Below are positions 7,296 through 16,416 of a DNA stretch of 64,000 nucleotides, in pieces. The notes beneath the pieces were generated by a model. That model did not search any database, was not told where the DNA came from, and saw only the letters and a program-made list of their open reading frames with translations. Origin of the DNA: G963664935 sp963664935 (GTDB taxonomy: Bacteria > Pseudomonadota > Gammaproteobacteria > Methylococcales > G963664935); NCBI GenBank assembly GCA_963664935.2, contig CAXXSE010000001.1, positions 62,001 to 126,000 of the forward strand, given 5' to 3'. Each line of letters opens with the position of its first letter. Position 1 is the first letter of the stretch. Both the position numbers and the translations under genes were made by a program.

Positions 7296-7831
7296 TATAT
7301 AGCCTCCTCAATTAGTCGATAGAGTTCTTTAGTTCCATATTTCAAACATAACCGCCTGAATTGCTCGTCTTTAATATTAACTTCATTTATTCTGATTAAG
7401 TTTATGATATCAGGCAAATCGCGAGTTAAACGGATTTTTTGATTATGTTTGATCGAATGCAACTTAAGTGCAATTAGGTGATTTAACGATGGAATAAAAA
7501 ATTCCTGATGGGCTATCCGTGTTTTGTGGCTTTCATTTAGTATTTGTTCTAATGTCTCCTGGTTTACAAATATGAAATCCAGGTCCATTAACGAAAGTTT
7601 TGTGCTCTTGAATTGAGCAAAGTTCTCTTGCTCCAGATCCTTCCTATAACCAGCATTTTTCAAATGATCGGTAATTTTTTCAAAGCCATCTTTAGTTATT
7701 AAAAAATCGGCATCGGCTGTCTGTCTCGTCACCTTATGATAGTTTACGGCAAAGCCACCAATCAGAATACAAGAAACACCCTCTTGTTTAGTTATGTCCG
7801 ATATTAAATGAAATATAGATTGTTCATTCAT
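7295..7831 (-). CDS. Nucleotidyltransferase-fold protein (AbiEii/DUF-type)
   Basis: The 178-residue product begins with a region typical of small nucleotidyltransferases: ILIGGFAVNYHKVTRQTADADFL has the GG pair and D-x-D metal ligands (TADADF), and a later LMDLDFIF could give a third acidic residue. The C-terminal half is helical. Proteins of this class occur in toxin-antitoxin and abortive-infection loci and in tRNA-modifying toxins. No specific substrate can be assigned. It is followed by a coupled 56-residue frame. Confidence 0.7.
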   Translation of the reverse strand: MNEQSIFHLISDITKQEGVSCILIGGFAVNYHKVTRQTADADFLITKDGFEKITDHLKNAGYRKDLEQENFAQFKSTKLSLMDLDFIFVNQETLEQILNESHKTRIAHQEFFIPSLNHLIALKLHSIKHNQKIRLTRDLPDIINLIRINEVNIKDEQFRRLCLKYGTKELYRLIEEAI

Positions 7832-8016
7832 TGTGGCATATCTTTAGGTTGAGGTAATTTACCCCCACAAATCCCCCAAACGGAAAACGGGGTCACGTCT
7901 TGGGTAATAACTGGATCAGAAACAAATTAAATACTATGTTTATTGTGTATCTGAACCCTAGTTGTCATCTGTATTGTCAAAAATAGCCCCTCTAACGTTA
8001 TAGGTCCCGGTAATTT
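7832..8016. other. Intergenic with a REP-like motif
   Basis: No gene is visible. The sequence GGGGTCACGTCTTG (about 7889-7902) recurs at about 14158-14171 and resembles the conserved head of REP elements mobilised by RAYT transposases; none is encoded here. Confidence 0.35.
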
Positions 8017-9165
8017 TTAGCTTGGCATCATACTTTGTAAATCCGCTAAAAATTCAAGGTCGATTTGACGTTGTTTTTTCTTGTTTTCGTAGGATGCTCT
8101 GGTTTTTGTGCAGACTAGGGTTTGGGGAGAGCCTTTTCTTTCAGTGGCGTGGGTCAAATCGCAGTCATGTTGGCTTATCTGTTGGTGCAAATGCTGGCGT
8201 CGATCTTTTCTGACTCGGAATCGATGTACCTGTTGATCAGGATCCCTTAAAAAGATCTCTAATTCGCCACAATAAATGCAGGTGCATGAAAACTTGATAT
8301 TTTGCACCCAGTTTGTCGGCTCTATAATGGGTGCGCTTGTACACGCTTTCAATTCGGAAATACAGCGTTCCAAAAGCTGGTTGAAAGGACGGCGTTCATT
8401 TGCTTCTTTGGCGACCCACGGATAAAGATTTTTGAGCGCGGGGATCAATACCGAATGGGTGCCGTAATGAATCTTGTCGTCGAAAAAGTGTTGGATGGTG
8501 TTATCCAGCAGCTGCAATGCACCAATGGTGTATAGTCCCTTAAATAAAGATGCGACCATATTCGATTTTTGTACCGGACTATCGCGAATCCACGATGGCT
8601 GTTTTATTCGATCCTGGTTTATGACAGCAACCACAATATTTTTCGAAAGCGCTTTACAAACACTGAGTCTATCTGGACTAGATTGATTTTTGAGGCAGCA
8701 AAAGTGTTCGAATAGCTGGACGTACTCCGCAATATTTTTCGCGTCCTTTTGTTCCGCCAATAGACAAAGTTCGTCTTGAAACGGCGTCCACCCAAATTTC
8801 CCGCAAATTACGGCTATCGCTTTGCCTTCATCGCCGCCAATTTTTTGGGTCAAGACAGTTTTCATAAATTGTTTAATGAGCGCGATGTCCCCAATAATCG
8901 CGAGCAATTCAAGCATGGTATTTGCATCAGTGCTACGGTCCTCACGAAACGGAGGTGGTGTGCGCCATTGCTTAATGATTTCACTGGCAAATGTTCGGCA
9001 CTGTTGCCACTGTGGGTTATCTTGCGATTCTCCTACATCAACCCAACTTTGTACCATCAGTTTAAGTCGCGGGATAGTATTTGATTGTCCTGCCTGGCTT
9101 AGATTGAAAAAACGACGCTGTTTGGGCCAAATAACCAGTGCTGCCCGATGGTACCACCGTGCCAT
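8017..9165 (-). CDS. C-terminal half of a 2OG-Fe(II) oxygenase family protein, cut off by an in-frame TAG
   Basis: This 382-residue frame is in the same phase as the one ending at 9193. The bases between them read EATGNEGAT and then MARWYHRAALVIWP, with only one TAG breaking continuity. From memory, long bacterial 2OG oxygenases have a closely similar GNEGAT...YHRAALV.WP segment in the middle, so I read both as one protein of about 750 residues. The C-terminal half is helical, with a possible zinc site (CTCIYCGE), and no assigned activity. It is either a remnant or is made only by readthrough or internal initiation. Confidence 0.6.
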   Translation of the reverse strand: MARWYHRAALVIWPKQRRFFNLSQAGQSNTIPRLKLMVQSWVDVGESQDNPQWQQCRTFASEIIKQWRTPPPFREDRSTDANTMLELLAIIGDIALIKQFMKTVLTQKIGGDEGKAIAVICGKFGWTPFQDELCLLAEQKDAKNIAEYVQLFEHFCCLKNQSSPDRLSVCKALSKNIVVAVINQDRIKQPSWIRDSPVQKSNMVASLFKGLYTIGALQLLDNTIQHFFDDKIHYGTHSVLIPALKNLYPWVAKEANERRPFNQLLERCISELKACTSAPIIEPTNWVQNIKFSCTCIYCGELEIFLRDPDQQVHRFRVRKDRRQHLHQQISQHDCDLTHATERKGSPQTLVCTKTRASYENKKKQRQIDLEFLADLQSMMPS

Positions 9166-9192
9166 TGTAGCGCCTTCGTTTCCGGTGGCTTC

Positions 9193-10281
9193 CTAAACTT
9201 CCCTCCGGTCCGGTTCATCATCCTCAAGAGGGTTCTCTGAAACTATTTCATCTTCATCGATGCCGATTATCCCAAAATCTCTTTCGCTTCCGTCCGGAGC
9301 CCGCCAATGATCCAAAGACAAGGTTCGGTCATGAACTTCGTCCATTTCGTAATCGTCCTCGTCCATGTCGTATCCATAATACCCTCCGCCGTTCGCTGAG
9401 CCGGCTTCCCATAAAGTTAAAAGTGCGAGAAAAGCTTCACAATTGGCCTGGGCGGCAGCTCGAACCAAGGTTTCAGCTTTGACGCGATCGATGTTCTTTA
9501 AGCCATGAAAAGAAAGACCCGCTGGGATATATTGATGTTCCAGCAACAGAGTCATCTTAGTCGACTGATCTTTTAAGGCCCACGAGTTCAGAATTTGGGC
9601 GAATGTTTCAACATGTTTGCTGGTTTTTGGCGCCAAGGGTTGTTGTTTAGTATCGGAAAGGACAAGGTTATAGATGAGCGATAAACGGTAGCCATTAGTG
9701 ACGGGTTTAATTTCATGTTCGCAATCAGCATAGAAAGCAGCGTATTGGATCTTATAACGGTTGTTTTTATTCGCGAAATCAATAATTTTCTCTTGTCCAT
9801 CGTGTCGAATGATGAGCTCGCCTCCTTCATGCTCGGAAGGGAAAACCACCACAAGCGTCGCAAACATGTTTTGTTGTTTTTCAGTGTCTCGATGAGAAAC
9901 AAAAAAACTTCCTTTTTCGTATATCAAAAGCTTGTATAAATCATACGAAACAGAGCTTTCACCCAATCCAAGTTGGTTTTTGACGCCCTCAACCAGCGCT
10001 GTAATTTTAGTTTCCCATTCCGTATTGTTGATTTTGAAATGCTGTGGATCCAGCTGCCAAACACGCCTGACATTCGTGTCGACAATGGTTTGCTCACCTC
10101 GTCCAAAAGGCGCTTGCGAACATCGCTTTATCACTTGCTCTGCTTGGGTTTTGCTAAGAGGAAGCCCGATCAGACCGATCCCCGTCACCTCTAATCCGGG
10201 AAAACACGGATCGATGGTTCCTTCCGCACTAAATGATCCTGGGCGCTTGATTGTCTGGAGTGCTTCTAAAAGTCCCTGCAT
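9193..10281 (-). CDS. 2OG-Fe(II) oxygenase (prolyl-hydroxylase-like), N-terminal half
   Basis: The 362 residues hold the iron- and 2-oxoglutarate-binding core. FFVSHRDTEK supplies the H-x-D pair, CEHEIKPVTNGYRLSLIYNL supplies the distal His and the Arg that binds the 2OG carboxylate, and VVFPSEHEGGELIIRHDG fits the strand between. Such enzymes hydroxylate protein or nucleic acid side chains. The frame stops at a TAG that interrupts a longer conserved sequence. The catalytic core is complete upstream of the stop, so a truncated enzyme could still be active. Confidence 0.8.
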   Translation of the reverse strand: MQGLLEALQTIKRPGSFSAEGTIDPCFPGLEVTGIGLIGLPLSKTQAEQVIKRCSQAPFGRGEQTIVDTNVRRVWQLDPQHFKINNTEWETKITALVEGVKNQLGLGESSVSYDLYKLLIYEKGSFFVSHRDTEKQQNMFATLVVVFPSEHEGGELIIRHDGQEKIIDFANKNNRYKIQYAAFYADCEHEIKPVTNGYRLSLIYNLVLSDTKQQPLAPKTSKHVETFAQILNSWALKDQSTKMTLLLEHQYIPAGLSFHGLKNIDRVKAETLVRAAAQANCEAFLALLTLWEAGSANGGGYYGYDMDEDDYEMDEVHDRTLSLDHWRAPDGSERDFGIIGIDEDEIVSENPLEDDEPDRREV

Positions 10282-10293
10282 AATTTTGGAAAT

Positions 10294-10842
10294 CTAAGCT
10301 CTTTTTTGTGTTTGTTTATGAGCTTGCTCTAAACTGCTAATTGACAAAAAAAGTGGTTTAGGTTGTGGTCTATCGCCTAATTCACCGGCTAATGTTTGTA
10401 GAGAAACAAAGCCTAGTTTTTTATAGAATTCAATACTTCCCGGTTTTGCATCGACAATAATGCCAATACAACCATAACGAGCTTTCATTTCTAGTGCTAG
10501 CTGAAAGCTCGCACGTAATATTTTTTTACCAAGTCCCAGTCCTTGAAACTGCTTATCTATTGCTAATCGTGCAATGCGCATAATAGGTAATGGATATTCA
10601 GGAAGTCGACCACGGGTAATGTCTGGAAGGTTTTCCACGCTTATTTCGCCCGCGGATACCGTTACAAAACCTGCAATTCGATTTTCCACGATTAAAATAT
10701 AGCTAGTCCCAATATGATGTCGAAATTGATTTTGTCCGGCATAACGCAGAAAAAATCGGTCTAACTCAATGTCACCGTAACAAAAATCGGTTCTTTTATC
10801 ATGTGAATCTAAAACTCTGAACTGAATATTTAATTCAGTCAT
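10294..10842 (-). CDS. GNAT acetyltransferase toxin (type II TA, TacT-like)
   Basis: The product has 182 residues with a GNAT fold. RIARLAIDKQFQGLGLGKKI is the acetyl-CoA-binding motif A, and FYKKLGF the C-terminal beta-bulge motif. The start overlaps the upstream RHH gene by 8 bp, the usual arrangement of GNAT-RHH toxin-antitoxin pairs. Family members acetylate the amino acid on charged tRNAs and block translation. The tRNA target cannot be read from sequence. Confidence 0.85.
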   Translation of the reverse strand: MTELNIQFRVLDSHDKRTDFCYGDIELDRFFLRYAGQNQFRHHIGTSYILIVENRIAGFVTVSAGEISVENLPDITRGRLPEYPLPIMRIARLAIDKQFQGLGLGKKILRASFQLALEMKARYGCIGIIVDAKPGSIEFYKKLGFVSLQTLAGELGDRPQPKPLFLSISSLEQAHKQTQKRA

Positions 10843-11101
10843 TTTGCATGAGTTCTTTCAGCTCCGATGTTGGTGGCGGTGAATTTTCCAGTAGATCGAC
10901 CAATTTATTCATACAACTATCCGTTAGCGTGATATTGCCCGGAATAATAATATCTTGGGGAATTTCTTTTAACGCCTGTAAGTGATGACGCAATGCGTCT
11001 TCAATCAAGAAACCTTTTTTTACACCGCTCTTCTTTGAATAAGCTTCAACTAATGATTTGGTGTCTTCGGAAATATAAGCTGAAATTTGTGTGGCAGTCA
11101 T
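10835..11101 (-). CDS. RHH-type antitoxin of the GNAT toxin
   Basis: The 88-residue product begins TATQISAYISEDTKSLVEAY, a ribbon-helix-helix DNA-binding start, and ends in an acidic tail suited to wrapping a toxin (PPPTSELKELMQND). It lies immediately upstream of the GNAT gene with overlap. It probably represses the operon together with the toxin. Confidence 0.8.
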   Translation of the reverse strand: MTATQISAYISEDTKSLVEAYSKKSGVKKGFLIEDALRHHLQALKEIPQDIIIPGNITLTDSCMNKLVDLLENSPPPTSELKELMQND

Positions 11102-11183
11102 TTTTGCGACTCTCTACATTTTCGTAGATTCTAATTTTACTGTAAGTTTTTGATAATCGCAATGGCTTGCGCCCTGTGCCGTA

Positions 11184-11440
11184 GTGAAGTCGCTGATTCA
11201 GGAAAAGAGGGATAGGGCCAAAGCCCGTATTGCCAGCACGGATGAGATAATTATCAGTACTCAGGTCGTTAATGAAGTGTTCATAAATCTAATGCGAAAG
11301 GGTAAAAAAGATAGTGTTTTTATTGATAAGTTTATCCGCGATTTTGTAACAACCTACAACGTGATTGGCCAAACAAAAGACGATGTGTTGAATGCATCAA
11401 ATATTCGACAGGATTATCATTTTTCCTATTGGGGTAGGTT
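11184..11440 (+). pseudogene. Remnant of a PIN-domain toxin gene
   Basis: The frame encodes IISTQVVNEVFINLMRKGKK and IRDFVTTYNVIGQTKDDVLN, matching the middle of PIN-domain (VapC-like) ribonucleases. The N-terminal D-x-N strand and the C-terminal catalytic Asp region are missing. Homology stops at about HFSYW, where it collides with the 3' end of the convergent lipoprotein gene. I infer a truncated relic. Confidence 0.6.
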
Positions 11441-11977
11441 GACAGTAACGAAATCACTTCGAATCCAACCATTTTTGGACACCGGTCCAGTCAACACCTT
11501 GACCTGATACCAGTTTTTGTTTACCGATATAATTTGGACGGGCGAATCGACATCGGCAACGCCTACTTTTCGATAGTTGGTGCCGGGGCCAGATCTTATG
11601 TTGACCGCTTTATGGATTAGGCCGTTATAGGTTTGCATACCGGTGTCGGGTATGGAGATCGACACGAGTTTGCTGGGAAGCCATCCTTCCGTGGATTTTT
11701 CCGATGATCGCATATGGTACCAATTCCCCTCGACACCGTTTATTACAACAGTGGTATTGGGTGAAAGCTTTCTAATGATCGTACCCCGGTAGCTCGGAGC
11801 TGAGCGTAGCCATTCCATTTTCAGCAAAGTGCCCTCCATGGAAATTGGGACCGACTGTTGTACCGGTAGAGGGGACGTATCGAGCAGCTCAACCTGTTGC
11901 TCGGATTTATTCGGTTGCATCGTATTACACGCGGCAAACCCCAGTAGCAACAATAATAAAACGATTTTTTTAGTCAT
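11426..11977 (-). CDS. Lipoprotein with two bacterial SH3 domains
   Basis: The 183-residue product has a lipoprotein signal peptide (MTKKIVLLLLLLGFAAC, lipobox FAAC, Cys at 17). Two SH3b repeats follow: residues 50-108 (LRSAPSYRGTII, then WYHMRSSEKSTEGWLPS) and 120-181 (VNIRSGPGTNYRKV, then WYQVKV...GWIRSDF). SH3b domains usually bind peptidoglycan. The role is probably cell-envelope attachment. Confidence 0.85.
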   Translation of the reverse strand: MTKKIVLLLLLLGFAACNTMQPNKSEQQVELLDTSPLPVQQSVPISMEGTLLKMEWLRSAPSYRGTIIRKLSPNTTVVINGVEGNWYHMRSSEKSTEGWLPSKLVSISIPDTGMQTYNGLIHKAVNIRSGPGTNYRKVGVADVDSPVQIISVNKNWYQVKVLTGPVSKNGWIRSDFVTVNLPQ

Positions 11978-12083
11978 AGAGAAAAGGGTTGGAAAGGCGG
12001 ACGCCCTTCAATTCAATTACAATTCTTTCCCCGATTTCCTTGGAAAGGGCGAATAATTTCGGGAACCGAAGCAGGACAGCCTC

Positions 12084-12250
12084 CTAGGAGGCTGCCCGAA
12101 AATAGGAGTCGTCGCGAGGGGAAGCGGTTTTGAGTCCATTTTTTCGATTAAATGAGGCGAATACTTGCTGTATTTCATCAATTTAATCGGGAAAATGGGC
12201 CAAAATCCGCTTTTCCGCAGTAGACTCTCTATTCTCGGACAGCCTCCTAG
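12084..12250 (+). mobile_element. MITE family 1, copy A (deleted form)
   Basis: This 167-bp non-coding element is bounded by CTAG and by 20-bp imperfect terminal inverted repeats (AGGAGGCTGCCCGAAAATAG on the left; the right end is the complement of AGGAGGCTGTCCGAGAATAG). It aligns with the reverse complement of copy B (18433-18673) but lacks about 75 internal bases. A further end fragment (GGACAGCCTCCTAG) abuts it at 12074-12087, suggesting a second insertion. CTAG flanks suggest mobilisation by an IS630-type transposase. Confidence 0.75.
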
Positions 12251-12380
12251 ATAGATATTCGGGGCGTAGAATACGATGCCAACACCTTTACTAGACCCTA
12301 AACGCCTCTGATCTCCACTGAGTGTTTACCTCTCTTGGTAGATTATAATATCATTTTTTTCCTCTTCGAAATAAAAATCG

Positions 12381-12626
12381 ATGGTTGCTGACCTGATTTT
12401 ATTTGCAATATTAGTATTCACCTTGGATCACTGGTGGAGCGCTCTTAATCGTCTTTGGTTTAAACGAGATGAAATAGGAAAAAATCGAATATTGCGCTCA
12501 TATCGATTTGAATTTACGGTAACCGGAGAAAGTCGTTATAACGGTCGAATAATTCTTTTTGAATCTAAAATTCTTTCAATTCAGTTGGATCCGTGTCGAA
12601 TTCAAGAGGATTTTTATCACGATTGA
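12381..12626 (+). CDS. Small hypothetical protein with one membrane segment
   Basis: The 81 residues begin with a hydrophobic segment (DLILFAILVFTLDHWW) and a basic middle. No family is recognised and no clear ribosome site precedes the ATG. It overlaps the next frame by 34 bp. It may be a fragment. Confidence 0.3.
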   Translation: MVADLILFAILVFTLDHWWSALNRLWFKRDEIGKNRILRSYRFEFTVTGESRYNGRIILFESKILSIQLDPCRIQEDFYHD

Positions 12627-14023
12627 TTGTCTATTCCATCCAGCATACCCCTATTTTGCTCTATAACGGCGTCACGAACACCTCCACAACAATTTCATAT
12701 GCTTATCTATTACGGAAGGCTTGGCCGATTATATTGGCCAACGCTTCCGTGCCATTGCTGGGGCTTGTCGATACAGCGGTTATCGGCAATGTAGGAACAG
12801 TCGTAGACCTGGGAGCGATTGCATTTGGCGCCCTTATTTTCAGCTTTATATACTGGACCTTCGGTTTTCTTCGAATGGCTACGTCCGGTTTTATCGCCCA
12901 GGCGTCGGGAGCAGGGGATGAAACCGAAGTTCGCGCGGTGTTGGGGCGCGCTTTGCTGCTTGCCGTTTTATTGGGTTCGCTTCTTATTAGCTTGCAAATG
13001 TTCATTCGTATTGCAGCCTTTTCATTGTTGAGTGGAAGTGAGGCAGTGGAGTCCATCGCGAAAAGTTATTTTTCCATTCGCATATGGGGCGCCCCCGCCA
13101 CCCTAGCCACCTTTGCCTTGATGGGATTATTGGTGGGCCTGGGTAATAGCCGACAGCTATTGTTGGTTCAGTTGTTTCTAAACGGATTGAACATGGCGTT
13201 GGATATCTGCTTTGCCGGTGTAATGGGCTGGGGAGTTGAAGGCATAGCGTTAGGTACGGTCATTGCCGAATGGAGCTCGGTTGTATTTGCAGGATGGTTA
13301 ATCCACGGAAGCTTAAGCAAAAGGAAATCCGACACCGACTCATTCTGGCCATGGCAACGCATTATGGATTCCGCCAAGCTGCTAAAAACGTTATCAGCCA
13401 ATACTGATATCATGATTCGCACCTTGTTGCTGGTTTTTGCCTTTAGCTGGTTTATCAACGAAAGTGCGCGGTTTGGTGATATCGTTTTGGCTGCCAATCA
13501 TATCTTGCTACAGTTGATTTCTTTCAGCGCGTTTTTTCTTGATGGCTATGCCTACGTAGTTGAATCTCTTGTGGGTAAAGCTATTGGCGCTCAGGAAAGA
13601 GAATCCTTTGATGTTGCTATACGACGTTCCTCGGTACTAGCGTTGCTAAGCGCATGCTTGTTAGCGGCATTTATTTTATTTTTTGGTGATATGGCAATTG
13701 TATTGCTCACGGACTTGATTGTTGTGAGGGAAACGGCAAATGAACTGTTGTTCCTGTCGTCAATATATGTCGTACTGGCTTTTGCCGCGTTTCAATTGGA
13801 CGGCATTTTCATTGGCGCTTCGTTTACCCGGCAGATGCGCAATGCGTCCATTATGTCTTTCTTGATTTTTATTGTGGCGTGGTGGGTGTTGATTTCGGCT
13901 TACGGCATTATTGGGCTATGGTGGTCCTTCATTATTTGCGTCTGTACGCGAGCTGGCGCCTTGTTATTGTATTATCCGGGGTTAAGAAACTCGATTGCTT
14001 CGTTAAATTCTAGAAGTGAATAA
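12593..14023 (+). CDS. MATE family efflux transporter (DinF-like)
   Basis: The product is about 440-476 residues with about 12 membrane segments. The start of the conserved part, AWPIILANASVPLLGLVDTAVIG, is the family signature of DinF-type MATE proteins, which export cationic compounds in exchange for Na+ or H+. The GTG at 12593 gives an N-terminus longer than usual; the natural start probably lies nearer 12690, but no ATG is in frame there. Frame and length are otherwise complete. Confidence 0.85.
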   Translation: MSNSRGFLSRLIVYSIQHTPILLYNGVTNTSTTISYAYLLRKAWPIILANASVPLLGLVDTAVIGNVGTVVDLGAIAFGALIFSFIYWTFGFLRMATSGFIAQASGAGDETEVRAVLGRALLLAVLLGSLLISLQMFIRIAAFSLLSGSEAVESIAKSYFSIRIWGAPATLATFALMGLLVGLGNSRQLLLVQLFLNGLNMALDICFAGVMGWGVEGIALGTVIAEWSSVVFAGWLIHGSLSKRKSDTDSFWPWQRIMDSAKLLKTLSANTDIMIRTLLLVFAFSWFINESARFGDIVLAANHILLQLISFSAFFLDGYAYVVESLVGKAIGAQERESFDVAIRRSSVLALLSACLLAAFILFFGDMAIVLLTDLIVVRETANELLFLSSIYVVLAFAAFQLDGIFIGASFTRQMRNASIMSFLIFIVAWWVLISAYGIIGLWWSFIICVCTRAGALLLYYPGLRNSIASLNSRSE

Positions 14024-14083
14024 ATGCCAAAATGCTGACAAAAAAATAAATTAATCAGCTTAGAGCTATCACTCTAATAATTT

Positions 14084-14171
14084 ACACTGACCCAATTGAA
14101 ATTGGGGTCAAGTTACTTTTTTCATAAAATTTATTATCGCCTTGTCAATTTTGGAAACCGGGGTCACGTCT
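14084..14171. repeat. REP-like palindromic motifs
   Basis: TGACCCAATTGAAATTGGGGTCA (about 14087-14109) is an imperfect hairpin, followed at about 14158 by GGGGTCACGTCTTG, also present at 7889. It may serve as terminator for the MATE gene or be a REP relic. Confidence 0.4.
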
Positions 14172-14307
14172 TGTGAGGCCTTATTTTTCAAAACTAGGAA
14201 ACAGATCTATTTTAATCATATTGACCATAAAATAAATCTGCCCCGTGTTTTCGGAATCACTAGGCTACCGTCGATCTACCTTGCATTATCAAATTCTACC
14301 TTTTAAA

Positions 14308-15549
14308 ATGCAAGGTATGGAGCGATCTATAAACCGCACTGTTGAAGAGTATCTTGAGTATTTTCCGTGTGTGGCGGTTATCGGGCCACGGCAATGCGGA
14401 AAAACCACCCTGCTGCATTCCCTGAATTCGGACTGGAATCATTTTGACCTGGAAAAGGGTACTGATATTGAACAAATATCAGCCGATCCAGACCTTTTTT
14501 TGCGTCTAAATCCAAACATGGTGACGATTGATGAAGCTCAGTTATTCCCGTCGCTTTTTAAAGCATTACGCGTCAGTATCGATTCCAATCGAGAGGCGAA
14601 AGGCCGGTTTATTTTAACCGGATCAAGTTCGCCCTCGCTGACCACTTCAATCACTGAAAGCCTTGCCGGGCGTGTTGGAATTATTGAAATGGCGCCGTTG
14701 ACTTTCAATGAAGTGTTAGGGAGTCAAAATGAATATTTTTACCAACTGTTAATCGACAACAAGCTCGATTCGACTCTGGAGATTAAGAATTTTACTCAAA
14801 ACGGGAATCTGTCACTTCTTCATGATTTTTGGCTGAAAGGGGGCTATCCGGAACCCTGGCTTAATAGAAACAAAAAACGATTTCATTCAACATGGATGAC
14901 GAACTACGTCACGAGTTATCTGCATCGTGATATTAAGCTACTGTTTCCCGGAATTGATGAAATACGCTTCCGAATGTTTTTATCCATGCTTGCGAGTAGC
15001 TCCGGCCAGGTTTTAAATTACTCCGATATGGCTCGATCGTTGGATGTTTCGCAGCCGACAATTAAGGATTATTTGTTCAAAACGCATCATACTTTTATTT
15101 GGAGAACGCTTCCGCCGTTCGAAAAAAATGTCCAAAAGAGAATTATTAAACACCCAAAGGGTCACTTGCGCGACAGCGGTCTTCTATATCATTTACTTAG
15201 GATACCCGATAGGAACGGGTTACTTTCGCACCCGCGGATGGGGCGTTTTTGGGAATCATTTGTCAGCGAACAAATTCTTACGAATTTACAGGCGCGAGGG
15301 ATTCCATTTGACGCCAGCTACTACCGGACATCGGCAGGGGCTGAAGTCGACCTCATTTTGGAAGGAAATTTTGGGATACTTCCGATTGAGATAAAACACT
15401 CACAAACCATCACTAAAAAGTCATTGAGAGGAATAGTTGATTTCGTTTCGGAACAAAATTGTAGCCTCGGAATCGTGATCAACAATGACGAGAGGCCTCG
15501 CTGGTACACGCCAAAAATCCTGGGGATACCCTTTCTATTTATGTCCTGA
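14308..15549 (+). CDS. AAA+ ATPase with DUF4143 C-terminal domain
   Basis: The Walker A motif is VIGPRQCGKTTLL and Walker B is MVTIDEAQLFP. ILTGSS is a sensor-1-like segment, and the C-terminal half has the DUF4143 nuclease-like pattern (YYRTSAGAEVDLILEGN, LPIEIKHS) with E-V-D and E-x-K residues of a PD-(D/E)XK fold. Members are widespread in mobile regions, with no defined role. The open frame begins at 14245, but homologs start near MERSINRTVEEY, so I place the start at ATG 14308 or 14317. Confidence 0.8.
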   Translation: MQGMERSINRTVEEYLEYFPCVAVIGPRQCGKTTLLHSLNSDWNHFDLEKGTDIEQISADPDLFLRLNPNMVTIDEAQLFPSLFKALRVSIDSNREAKGRFILTGSSSPSLTTSITESLAGRVGIIEMAPLTFNEVLGSQNEYFYQLLIDNKLDSTLEIKNFTQNGNLSLLHDFWLKGGYPEPWLNRNKKRFHSTWMTNYVTSYLHRDIKLLFPGIDEIRFRMFLSMLASSSGQVLNYSDMARSLDVSQPTIKDYLFKTHHTFIWRTLPPFEKNVQKRIIKHPKGHLRDSGLLYHLLRIPDRNGLLSHPRMGRFWESFVSEQILTNLQARGIPFDASYYRTSAGAEVDLILEGNFGILPIEIKHSQTITKKSLRGIVDFVSEQNCSLGIVINNDERPRWYTPKILGIPFLFMS

Positions 15550-15629
15550 TGGAATCCTTAACCCACCTTAAAAAAAAGCATAGCATCCCTCCGTTGACAG
15601 TACATTGATGGATGTGGTAATTTGCCATC

Positions 15630-15890
15630 ATGGTTAAAACCCAAGTCCAATTACCCGATGAGCTTTATAAGGAAGCCAAGCGCATTGCCCGTGAGCGAGA
15701 AATTTCTTTGGCGGAAGTCATGCGTCGAGGCATCGAATATATGGCGCGCGTATATCCCCCGATACAGCCGTCTCAAACTTGGTCTCCACCAAATCCTCGG
15801 CATCTCGGCAGCTTTTTAACCTCTCACGATGATTGGCGTGAATTGGCAAACATGCCTCTCCACGACATCAAAAAACTTGATCTCCCTTGA
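15630..15890 (+). CDS. RHH antitoxin (VapB-like) of the PIN pair
   Basis: The 86-residue product begins MVKTQVQLPDELYKEAKRIA, a ribbon-helix-helix DNA-binding domain. The C-terminal part (HDDWRELANMPLHDIKKLDL) would occupy the toxin. It overlaps the following PIN gene, as expected for an antitoxin-first operon. Confidence 0.8.
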   Translation: MVKTQVQLPDELYKEAKRIAREREISLAEVMRRGIEYMARVYPPIQPSQTWSPPNPRHLGSFLTSHDDWRELANMPLHDIKKLDLP

Positions 15891-16308
15891 TACCAATATT
15901 TTGCTCTACGCACAAAACATGGATTGTGCGGAGCATCAAGCAGCATACCAATTTGTGCTGGACTGTAGTCGCCGAGACGACCTGGTTTTATGCGAATTGG
16001 TGTTGGTCGAACTCTACGTATTGCTCCGCAACCCCTCAGTTTTAGAAAGACCGTTATCCTCGGAGCAGGCGGTGGGCATATGCCGTCTCTATCGCCAAAA
16101 TCCAAAATGGCGGCTCATCGAAAATGCGCCAGTAATGGAATCCGTATGGAAAATAGCGAGTCAGCCGGAATTTTCAAGACGAAAAATCTTCGATGTTCGC
16201 TTGGCTTTGACCCTTAGACACCATGGAGTGACCGAGCTTGCAACCGCGAATACCAAGGATTTCCAGAATCTTGGGTTACACCGCGTCTGGAACCCTATTC
16301 TCGGATAG
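15877..16308 (+). CDS. PIN-domain ribonuclease toxin (VapC-like)
   Basis: The domain starts ISLDTNILLYAQN (first Asp), continues LCELVLVELYVLLRNP (catalytic Glu) and FDVRLALTLRHHGVTELATANTKDF (remaining acidic residues). I place the start at TTG 15877, overlapping the antitoxin by 14 bp, because homologs begin at this strand; an ATG at 15829 would add 16 residues. The final codons (NPILG) are formed by a MITE family 1 end sequence at 16294-16313, so the C-terminus may have been altered. Confidence 0.8.
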   Translation: MISLDTNILLYAQNMDCAEHQAAYQFVLDCSRRDDLVLCELVLVELYVLLRNPSVLERPLSSEQAVGICRLYRQNPKWRLIENAPVMESVWKIASQPEFSRRKIFDVRLALTLRHHGVTELATANTKDFQNLGLHRVWNPILG

Positions 16309-16313
16309 CCTCC
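16294..16313 (+). repeat. Solo terminal repeat of MITE family 1
   Basis: CTATTCTCGGATAGCCTCCT differs at one position from the right end of MITE copy A. No matching left end is seen nearby. It overlaps the stop codon of the PIN gene. Confidence 0.6.
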
Positions 16314-16416
16314 TGTTCTTGCATCCCTTGATCAGGTTTTTAAAAAATAGGACGATTCCTTTTGATCGATTAGAATAACTAATAATACCTACAAAACAAC
16401 TATTCAGTACGATGTA

